A DNA stretch of 29,363 bases, taken from a virus. Both the position numbers and the translations under genes were made by a program. This document shows positions 19,100-26,654 of the stretch, piece by piece (within the stretch, counting starts at the first letter, position 1; each line of letters opens with the position of its first letter). The stretch lies in the IMG/VR virus record IMGVR_UViG_3300029267_000085, positions 1-29,363 of that record. The stretch is one strand, 5' to 3'. Under the pieces are notes generated by a model that saw only the letters and a program-made list of their open reading frames with translations, was not told the DNA's origin and searched no databases.

Positions 19100-20779
19100 A
19101 TGCCGCGCACGCTGAACCTGCAGACCAACTTCAACAGCGGGATCTTGGACCCGCGTCTGCAAGCACGCACCGACATCAAGCACTATTACCAGGGCGCAGC
19201 AACTGCGACCAACATGGTCACGACCCCGCAAGGCGGGATGAAGCGTCGCCCAGGCATGATGTTTGTGGATGATTTGCCGGGTGAAGCGCGCCTGGCTGCG
19301 TTTGCGTTCAACGTCGAACAGACCTATCTGATCGTTTTCACCAACAACAAGATCTCGATTTACAAAGATGACGTCAAACAAGCCGACGTTGTGACTACCT
19401 ACACGACCAGCGAGCTGTTTGAGCTGCAATGGACGCAGTCCGCAGACACCATGATTATCGTCCATGAAGATCATGCGCCGGCAAAGTTGGTCCGTGGTGG
19501 CTCTCACACGTCCTGGACGCTGTCGAATATCTCGCTGACTAACATCCCCACCTATGACTTCGGAAGCGGCGCAGAAGCCGTCTGGAGCGTATCTAGAGGC
19601 TGGCCAAAAAGCGTGACATTCCATGAGGGCCGCATGTGGTTTGGCGGATCTCGGTCCAGACCGCAGACTTTGTGGGGCTCCAAGACCAACGATTTCTACA
19701 ATTTCGACATTGGCACCGGTCTGGATGATGAAGCCATCGACGTCACGATGGACACTGATCAGGTCAACGCCGTCACTGCGCTGTTCGCCGGTCGTCACCT
19801 GCAGGTAATGACTACAGGCGGCGAGTTTTACATGCCGGATTCGCCAATTACGCCGGAAAAAAGCGCGGTCAAACGTCAGACTTTGTTCGGATCGAAGCCG
19901 ATTCCGCCGAAATCCATCGATGGCGCGACGTTTTTCGTGGACCGCACCGGTAAGGCAGTGCGCGAATATATCTACACCTACACCGAAGAAGCCTATACGT
20001 CAGGCACCGTGTCGCTTCTGGCGTCGCATATTCTGAATGCGCCGGTCGATATGGACGTGCTGCGTGGCACGCCGGACGATGATTCAAATTATCTGTACCT
20101 GGTGAACGGTGACGGCACGCTCGCAGTGTTTAACACGCTGCGCTCCCAGGAAGTCGGGGGCTGGACGCTATGGCAAACCAACGGCACAATCGAATCGGTC
20201 GCGGTTGTCGTTGATGAAGTATATTTTGTCGTCAAGCGCACGATAGACGGCACTGATTACCGATTCATTGAAGAACTGAACAAACTGCACTACACCGATT
20301 GCTCGGTGCTGCAGACTTACGGCACCGCGACCGCCACCATTTCTAACCTGGATCACCTTGATGGCGAAGAATGTCGCGTCAAGGCGGATGGCGCAATCAT
20401 GCCGAATGCGACGCCTTCGAGCGGAAGCATTACCTTGAGCCGTACTGCCAGCGAAGTCGAAGTCGGTCTTGATTTCGACACTGAAATCACAACGATGCCG
20501 CTGAATGTGGACTTCCAGGACGGTCCGATCCTGACGCGCAAGAAACGCCTGGTCCGCGTGGTGCTCGATTTGTACGAATCCTTGGGTGTTTTTGTGAACG
20601 GCCAGCGCATTCCTGACCGCCAATTCGGCGCGAGCATTCTGGATACCCAGCCGCAGCCGTACACTGGCATCGTTGAGATATACCTGAATGGCTGGGATCG
20701 TCTGGCACAGGTCACAATTTCACAACAAGATCCATTGCCGATGATGGTTATCGGCCTAGCAATCGAAGTCGAGGCATAA
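19100..20779 (+). CDS. Tail tubular protein B-like / stabilisation protein
   Basis: The 559-residue protein begins MPRTLNLQTNFNSGILDPRL, followed by GAATATNMVTTPQGGMKRRPG (near residues 32-52). This opening is characteristic of podovirus tail-nozzle and stabilisation proteins. Beta-propeller-like repeats follow, with F-N-V-E-Q-T-Y-L-I-V-F (about 69-79), W-x-Q-x-A-D-T-M-I-I-V-H-like and D-x-I-A-V-Y-type strands. A V-E-I-Y-L-N-G-W-like strand and a short end close it. It forms the tail nozzle below the adaptor ring. Confidence 0.85.
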   Translation: MPRTLNLQTNFNSGILDPRLQARTDIKHYYQGAATATNMVTTPQGGMKRRPGMMFVDDLPGEARLAAFAFNVEQTYLIVFTNNKISIYKDDVKQADVVTTYTTSELFELQWTQSADTMIIVHEDHAPAKLVRGGSHTSWTLSNISLTNIPTYDFGSGAEAVWSVSRGWPKSVTFHEGRMWFGGSRSRPQTLWGSKTNDFYNFDIGTGLDDEAIDVTMDTDQVNAVTALFAGRHLQVMTTGGEFYMPDSPITPEKSAVKRQTLFGSKPIPPKSIDGATFFVDRTGKAVREYIYTYTEEAYTSGTVSLLASHILNAPVDMDVLRGTPDDDSNYLYLVNGDGTLAVFNTLRSQEVGGWTLWQTNGTIESVAVVVDEVYFVVKRTIDGTDYRFIEELNKLHYTDCSVLQTYGTATATISNLDHLDGEECRVKADGAIMPNATPSSGSITLSRTASEVEVGLDFDTEITTMPLNVDFQDGPILTRKKRLVRVVLDLYESLGVFVNGQRIPDRQFGASILDTQPQPYTGIVEIYLNGWDRLAQVTISQQDPLPMMVIGLAIEVEA

Positions 20780-20780
20780 G

Positions 20781-21263
20781 ATGGGCGCATTTGTACCAGC
20801 ATTAGCAGCAGCAGCTCCCGCAGCAGGAGCAACAGCAGCAGCAGCAGCTCCAACTTTTCTTGGAATGACTGCTGCAGGATGGGCCGCCGCAGGAACAGCC
20901 ATGACTGTTTTGACATCAGTCCGAGCCGGCCAGGCAACGCAGGTCCAGATGGACATCGCTGCAGACCAGGAGAAGCAAGCTGCGATCTCTCGCGAAGTCG
21001 CGCGCAAGCGTCGCTTGGTTTCCTCCCTGGCAACCCAGAACGCAATGCGTGGCGCCCAGGGCGTGCAGCTGACTGGATCACCGGCATCGATGATGCTATC
21101 CGACATCGCTGCAGCCGAGTACGATACGACAATCGCTGCAGGCACAACGGCATCGCGCATTTCTGCGCTGCAGACCGAAGGCAAGTACGCAATGCAAGCT
21201 GGCGTGGCCAGCGCCGGCAGCTCTCTCCTGGACTTTGGCACGAGGATGGCAGAACGTGGCTGA
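20781..21263 (+). CDS. Internal virion (ejection) protein with Ala-rich hydrophobic start
   Basis: The 160-residue protein has an Ala/Pro/Gly/Thr-rich, hydrophobic N-terminus (1-47) encoded largely by GCA repeats. A helical region with ARKRRLVSSLATQNAMRGAQ (about 73-92), GVQLTGSPASMMLSDIAAAE and a Gly/Ala tail follow. The R-x-L-x-x-x-x-x-Q-x-A-x-x-x-x-G-V-x-x-x-G-S-P pattern is common in small podovirus ejection proteins analogous to T7 gp14, which inserts in the outer membrane. The next gene starts inside its last codons. Confidence 0.7.
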   Translation: MGAFVPALAAAAPAAGATAAAAAPTFLGMTAAGWAAAGTAMTVLTSVRAGQATQVQMDIAADQEKQAAISREVARKRRLVSSLATQNAMRGAQGVQLTGSPASMMLSDIAAAEYDTTIAAGTTASRISALQTEGKYAMQAGVASAGSSLLDFGTRMAERG

Positions 21264-23382
21264 ACTACCTAGATACCAGCAGACTGAGCTCTACGAACCA
21301 GCCCAGCCATCCGGCGCCCAGGCACGCAGCCTGCAGTCGCTGTCGCAAAAGCTCGCTGCATTTACCGAAGGTCAACAACGCCAGGCAGACATTTACGCTG
21401 CCCAGGAAGGCGAGCGCGCAGGTCAAGCTGCTGCAGCTGGCAAGAAAGGCGGCGTGGAAATGGCCAGCACTGCAACGATTCGTGGTAAGGCATTCAATAA
21501 AGGGGCTTTGATGGCCCATGCTGCGGCGATCCAGACCGACATCCGCGAGACAACGGCACGTCTGGAAACAACATTTGCGACCAATATGGAAGGATTCCAA
21601 CAGGCAATGGAATCCTACAAGGACGGTTTGTTCGCCGAAATCGATCCGATGCTGCGTCCCTACGCAGAAACCGACATCAATGACTACGCGAGCCGGTCGC
21701 GCACCCGCATTTTTAACGCGACATTTGAGCAGATGCAGGCCGAAAACCTGGCTGAGATCAACAAAGCAGCAACAGGCCTGGCCGAAGACGCCATGCGTTT
21801 CTACCGTGAAGGCGATCTTGAAGGCGCTGCAACTGCCCAGGAAAAGCTGTTCTTCACCTGGCAGCAGGGCGTAGAAGAAGGAATCCTGGACCAAGGCGAA
21901 GTCGATCGAGCTCGCAAGGCATTCGATGACGAGGCCGATTCCAACTGGATTCTGGGCGAATTCGATCGCGTGTTGCGCAATGAAGGCCTGCAAGCAGCGA
22001 ATGATGCGTTTGAGAAGTACCGCGCAGCCGAAGAAAAAGACCTGTCACCTGAAAAGAAGGATCAGATCCTGACCAGGATGCAGACACTGATCAGTGCTGA
22101 GTACACCCGCCAAGGCCGTGAAGCTGCGGTTGCCAAAGCCCAGCAGGAAGCCAAGGAAAAAGCCATCGCTGACCAGGTCACGATTACCAAGAAAGCCTTG
22201 CAGTCTGGCGTCATTCCGGATGGTGTGGACCAGCTGATCGTGCAGGCAGAAGGCACCAAGTATTACAACGAGCTCAAGACTGAACTGGCTTATGCCAGGG
22301 TGACGTCTGAGTTTGCGTTGCGGAAACCTGCAGACCAGGCTGCTGAGATCTCTCAGATCCGCGCCAAGAAAAATCCAACGACGCAGGAGCTTGAGCTGCT
22401 GTCCCGCTACGAATCGATCAACAAAGAGATCACTACCCGCCTGAACGAAGATCCGCTAACCCTGGCGATGGAGCAGCAGATTGTTCAGATGACTGCATTC
22501 GACCCGGCAGATCCGGAATCGATGCGCACCAGGCTGATGAATGCCGAAGTCGCCAGCGCGCACTACGGTGTCGCGGTTGCGCCGATCACCAGGGCAGAAG
22601 CTGGCCAGCTCAACAATACGATTGCCAATGCTAGGGGCGAACAAAAGATCGCACTGCTCAATAGCATGGTGACTGGATTCGGTGAACGCTCGATCGATGT
22701 CCTGGACATCATGTTCAAGGAAGGCGGCGGAAACTACGCAATCGCTGGCGCTCTGTTGAAAGACGGCCGTCTCGGCCCGGCACAGAACGTCTTGCGTGGC
22801 ATGGACACCCTTGCCAACAACAAAGGAATCATCCCGAAAGACTTTGATGAAATGATTGGTCAATCAATCGGCCCGGTTTATGGCGACATGCCGGCACAGA
22901 TGAAAGCCATCAAAAACTCAGTCATGGCCGTCTATGCTCAAAAAGCAGTCAATGATGGCATTCTGGTGGGTGGTGATACGGTCGATTCTGCATTACTGGA
23001 AGAATCAATCCGCGAGATCACTGGCGGAATCATTACGCTGGACGTCAATGCGACTGGTTTTTTCAGCGACGACACCTATCAGATCGAAGCGCCGTATTGG
23101 GGCGCAACTGCGTCAGATACCGAATCCTGGATGGAAAGCATTACAGAATCGGACATCAACGAAATGGGCGGCACCAAAGGTATTTCTGCAAGCAACGTGG
23201 CCGAAATGATCAATGGCGGTTTGGTGCGTTTGATCAGCATGGGCAGCGGCGAGTATGAGGTCTATACCCGGTCTGGCCATGCGGTGATTGCCGAAGACGG
23301 CGATTCATTTATTTTGAAATACGGCGTCAGAGGTCCCAGGGCCGAAGTGGTCGTCGAAACTCCAGTGGTTGAGGGCGAATAA
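21256..23382 (+). CDS. Large internal virion protein (ejection component)
   Basis: The GTG at 21256 is chosen because the conserved-looking sequence begins AELPRYQQTELYEPAQPSG and the stop of the previous gene overlaps it. GAGGA lies 9 bases upstream. The 708-residue protein is mostly helical with long coiled-coil stretches (about 60-350, many EAxxxAQ patterns), no membrane span, and an acidic, strand-rich end. Its place among ejection proteins and its composition match T7 gp15-like proteins that line the periplasmic conduit. No enzyme motif is seen. Confidence 0.75.
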   Translation: MAELPRYQQTELYEPAQPSGAQARSLQSLSQKLAAFTEGQQRQADIYAAQEGERAGQAAAAGKKGGVEMASTATIRGKAFNKGALMAHAAAIQTDIRETTARLETTFATNMEGFQQAMESYKDGLFAEIDPMLRPYAETDINDYASRSRTRIFNATFEQMQAENLAEINKAATGLAEDAMRFYREGDLEGAATAQEKLFFTWQQGVEEGILDQGEVDRARKAFDDEADSNWILGEFDRVLRNEGLQAANDAFEKYRAAEEKDLSPEKKDQILTRMQTLISAEYTRQGREAAVAKAQQEAKEKAIADQVTITKKALQSGVIPDGVDQLIVQAEGTKYYNELKTELAYARVTSEFALRKPADQAAEISQIRAKKNPTTQELELLSRYESINKEITTRLNEDPLTLAMEQQIVQMTAFDPADPESMRTRLMNAEVASAHYGVAVAPITRAEAGQLNNTIANARGEQKIALLNSMVTGFGERSIDVLDIMFKEGGGNYAIAGALLKDGRLGPAQNVLRGMDTLANNKGIIPKDFDEMIGQSIGPVYGDMPAQMKAIKNSVMAVYAQKAVNDGILVGGDTVDSALLEESIREITGGIITLDVNATGFFSDDTYQIEAPYWGATASDTESWMESITESDINEMGGTKGISASNVAEMINGGLVRLISMGSGEYEVYTRSGHAVIAEDGDSFILKYGVRGPRAEVVVETPVVEGE

Positions 23383-23384
23383 CC

Positions 23385-26300
23385 ATGATGAACTTCGACC
23401 GCATGGGCAAACGCGACCTGCGCGACGAGTCTATCCGCAACCCAGCGACTGACGAACAAGACACCCCGGCCGGATTTTTCGAGTACACCAAGGCTGCGTT
23501 GAACGCGACCTTCTCGGAAAACCTGCCTGGCGCAATCGACGAAACCAGGGAAGACTTTGTCGCCCAGGAAATTCAGCGCATTTATGATCTGACGCAAGAT
23601 CGTGAGATCTTGAATGACACCGACTTTGCGCTCAAAGGCATTCACAGCACCGCGCTGGTTGAGGGCTATCAGACAGAAAAAATGACGCAGCGCATTAAGC
23701 AGCTGCAGGAACAATACCCGGACCAGGGTTTTCTCACCTGGGACGAGCTCAATCAACAGAAGATCATTCCGCATTTTGCCAAGATCCGTGAGGAACTTGC
23801 GATCGTTTCAGCAAATGCTGGACCTTTTGATCGTCTCCTGGGCGACTTGGTTGCCAGCACTGTAGAACTCGGCGGATCAGAATTCGGTCCGTTGGCTTTT
23901 CTAGGGCCACAGGGTCGCGTAGCTGGATCAGTCAAAGAAGCATTGAGCATGCTCCCAGGCTTGTTTGCCAAGGAAGCAGCTGTTGCAACTGCTGTCGAAA
24001 TCCCGATCCAGGCTCGCAAAATGTACGAGAAGCCGAAGATCGAGAGCCCATACGGTCTAAAAGACGCAGTCTATAACACCCTGATGGCTGCAGGCGGCGC
24101 AGGGATCATTCGCACTGGCGGATCACTGAGCTTCGACCTGGTTTATTTACGCAAGCTGGCAGCGCAAAAGCGCGCGACTGGCAAGCCGCAAGACACCGCA
24201 GAAGCCGAAGTCCTGGAAACCTATGCCGACACAATGGACCAGGCAAATGCTGTTCGCCCAGGCGAGCCAGCACCCGAAGCCAAAGTAAGCCAGGAACAGC
24301 ACGTCGAAGTGCTAGAACGCGCAACCAGGGCGCTGGATGAAGAAGGCCGGGTCCTTACGCAAGAAGAAGTCAATGAGGTGATCCCGGTCGAGCCATCACC
24401 GCTCTCGACCTTGGAAACGTTCAATCCCCAAGACATCCTAGTCGATGCCAAGACGTTCCAGTTTAAGGCCGGCGGTGACGTTGCTGGCGTCACTGAGCGC
24501 CTAAAAGGTGTGCAGAAATGGGACCCAGAACTGGCCGGCATGGTCATGGTCTGGGAAAACAACGCAGGCCAGCGCTTCATTGTCGATGGCCACCAGCGTC
24601 TGGCTTTGGCCAAGCGTGCCATTGCCGGCGGTCAGCCGATCGATGAAGTCACCCTGAACGGTTTTTTGCTGCGTGAAGCGGATGGCGTAACAGCTGGCGA
24701 CGCACGTCAGCGCGCCGCGATGAAGAATATCGCCGAAGATACCGGCACCGCGATCGACATCGCCAAGGTGCTGCGCGAAATCGGTGGCGAAGAAGGCCTG
24801 GCAAAAATGCCGCAGATCCCGCTGACATCGGCCAAGGTCCGTGACGCGCGTGGTCTGACAAACCTGGAAGACGAATCTTTTATGATGGTGGTCAACGACC
24901 TGGTCGATTCCAGGTTTGCGGCCGTCGTCGGTGATCTCATCACTGATCCAGCGCAGCAGCGCGCAATCATGCGTGGTTTGATGCAAAACCCGCCTGGTAA
25001 TCTTAACCAGGCGCGGATCATGGTCGGCGCTATGCGTGACGCAGGATTTGAGAAGCGCGAGACGATGGACCTTTTCGGCGGCCAGGAACTGACTGAGACC
25101 CTGTTCAAGGAGCGCGCCCAGGTCATTGATCACATGATGCGCCAGGTCAAGCAGGACAAGCAGGTCTTTTCTGGCCTGGAACGCAATGCGGACCGGATCG
25201 TCGGCGCAGGTAACATCCTCGATCGCGAGGCCAACATTCAGAGGTTCACCCAAGATGAAAGAACGCTCGCAGCGCTCACGTCCCTTGCTAACACTAAAGG
25301 GCCGATCTCAGACGCAATCAACGAAGCAGCCCGCAGAGTCAAAGCCGGCGAATCCATCACCAAAGCAAGCGCCGATATTCTCCCCGCCATTAGACAACAG
25401 GCAGCTGCAGAATATGCTCCTCGGCCTAGAGATGGCGGCCGCAGACCTGCAGAGCAAGAAGCAGCCGGAGTAATTGACGAAACTGCGCCGAACTTTGGCA
25501 TGCAAGAAGTGCCAAAGGTCCTGGATGCCAATGACAAGCTGTTGAAGCCAACCGACACAATCAAGACCAAAGCGCGCGAAAAGCAGCGCCAGAAATGGGT
25601 CAATGATGTTTTGAAGGAAGGCACGCCGGTTGTTGGCCGTAAGCCAGTCGCGTATGTCATGGGCGGCGGCGGCGCCAGCGGCAAAGGAACGGTTCTCAGA
25701 GAATTACAGAAAATGGGCGCGATCCCGGATAAGGGCGTCGTCCGCATCGATCCGGATAGCATTAAAGAGCTGATCCCTGAGTATAAAAAGATCATCGAAG
25801 CAGGCGACGGTCGCGCAGCCAGTGTGGTTCACGAAGAAAGCTCGATGCTGGCCAAGCAGGTCCAGGCACAAGCTGCAGAGCGCAAGATGGACATCATCCT
25901 GGACGTCACGCTAGGCAATGCCGAAAAAGGCGCAGCAAAACTTAAAGAGCTAGTGGATTCTGGTTATGAGGTGCAGCTGATCGGTGTTACCGTTGACGTT
26001 GCAGAAGCTGCCAGACGTGCTGTTTTGCGTGCGCAAGGCGAAGGGCGTTATGTCCCGATGCCTGAATTGGTCAAGGCTCACAAGGGTTTCAGCGAAGGCT
26101 GGGATGATTATGTGAAGCTGTCGGACAGAGCGACGCTATTTGATAACAATGGCGAAGCGCCGAGAGTAATCGCAGAAGGCGAGACAGGCAGGATAGACAT
26201 ATTATCCGAAGAAGAATATAATGCTTTTGTAAGGAAGGCCGTAATCAATGAAAAAGCCAACACCATCGCAGAACTCCGTGTCCCCGAAGGGGGGCGTCCC

Positions 26301-26654
26301 GGTCGGCCAGGGATTTCAGATCGACCCAGAGTCGTTCAAGAAGACACGCGAGGAATACGCCAAGAGCCAGAAGCTGCCGATACCGGTCGAATTTCCGGTG
26401 AAAGACTAGCCAGCGATCTTCCTGATCTCGGTGACGCCGAGCTCAAAAACCTCTACCAGGATGAACTTCTCGAAGCCCGCCGTCTTCTCGACGAGCTGGG
26501 CGACGTAGAAATACCTGGCGCAAGCCGCCTCGACGGCGAAACCGGTGACATCGTTACCGAAGCTCAATCCCTACGCCAAGCACTAGACGACCTCGATGTT
26601 GAAGATCGGATGATCGACGATATGTTTGGCTGCATCGGAGGCCGTAATGCCTAA
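23385..26654 (+). CDS. Giant internal virion protein with ParB-like fold and zeta-toxin-type kinase
   Basis: The 1089-residue protein lies in the ejection-protein row. Residues 1-330 are helical. Residues 347-470 look like a ParB/Srx-type fold (FNPQDILV; IVDGHQRLALAKRA with the D-G-H-Q-R motif at 401-405). Residues 730-955 carry all zeta-toxin kinase landmarks: Walker A GGGASGKGT (761-769), IDPDSIKELIPEY (788-800, catalytic Asp 791), HEESS (816-820), ILDVTLGN (838-845) and RRAVLRAQGEGRYVP (877-891). The tail is acidic. Zeta kinases phosphorylate UDP-GlcNAc precursors or other nucleotides. No antitoxin gene is visible. Ejection with the genome is inferred from position. An A/T-rich patch with rare codons covers about 26150-26260. 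Confidence 0.8.
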   Translation: MMNFDRMGKRDLRDESIRNPATDEQDTPAGFFEYTKAALNATFSENLPGAIDETREDFVAQEIQRIYDLTQDREILNDTDFALKGIHSTALVEGYQTEKMTQRIKQLQEQYPDQGFLTWDELNQQKIIPHFAKIREELAIVSANAGPFDRLLGDLVASTVELGGSEFGPLAFLGPQGRVAGSVKEALSMLPGLFAKEAAVATAVEIPIQARKMYEKPKIESPYGLKDAVYNTLMAAGGAGIIRTGGSLSFDLVYLRKLAAQKRATGKPQDTAEAEVLETYADTMDQANAVRPGEPAPEAKVSQEQHVEVLERATRALDEEGRVLTQEEVNEVIPVEPSPLSTLETFNPQDILVDAKTFQFKAGGDVAGVTERLKGVQKWDPELAGMVMVWENNAGQRFIVDGHQRLALAKRAIAGGQPIDEVTLNGFLLREADGVTAGDARQRAAMKNIAEDTGTAIDIAKVLREIGGEEGLAKMPQIPLTSAKVRDARGLTNLEDESFMMVVNDLVDSRFAAVVGDLITDPAQQRAIMRGLMQNPPGNLNQARIMVGAMRDAGFEKRETMDLFGGQELTETLFKERAQVIDHMMRQVKQDKQVFSGLERNADRIVGAGNILDREANIQRFTQDERTLAALTSLANTKGPISDAINEAARRVKAGESITKASADILPAIRQQAAAEYAPRPRDGGRRPAEQEAAGVIDETAPNFGMQEVPKVLDANDKLLKPTDTIKTKAREKQRQKWVNDVLKEGTPVVGRKPVAYVMGGGGASGKGTVLRELQKMGAIPDKGVVRIDPDSIKELIPEYKKIIEAGDGRAASVVHEESSMLAKQVQAQAAERKMDIILDVTLGNAEKGAAKLKELVDSGYEVQLIGVTVDVAEAARRAVLRAQGEGRYVPMPELVKAHKGFSEGWDDYVKLSDRATLFDNNGEAPRVIAEGETGRIDILSEEEYNAFVRKAVINEKANTIAELRVPEGGRPGRPGISDRPRVVQEDTRGIRQEPEAADTGRISGERLASDLPDLGDAELKNLYQDELLEARRLLDELGDVEIPGASRLDGETGDIVTEAQSLRQALDDLDVEDRMIDDMFGCIGGRNA
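26248..26409 (+). CDS. Possible nested 53-residue gene inside the zeta protein gene
   Basis: In another frame, ATG 26248 follows AAGGAAGG by 9 bases and opens 53 residues ending at TAG 26407-26409. The product looks like a compact basic/acidic peptide (QGFQIDPESFKKTREEYAKS, then QKLPIPVEFPVKD), while the main frame there is a Gly/Pro/Arg-rich linker. It could be a small regulator of the kinase domain that ends just upstream, or a chance frame. Confidence 0.3.
   Translation: MKKPTPSQNSVSPKGGVPVGQGFQIDPESFKKTREEYAKSQKLPIPVEFPVKD

Noticed and set aside
20801-20850. GCA trinucleotide repeat
   Set aside because: It is explained by alanine codons of the hydrophobic start of an ejection protein. 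A replication-slippage hotspot is possible but not shown.
25186-25473. 95-residue alternative frame inside the zeta protein gene
   Set aside because: The main frame here is coherent helical protein. The alternative is Ser/Pro/Lys/Gln-rich and lacks a clear ribosome site.
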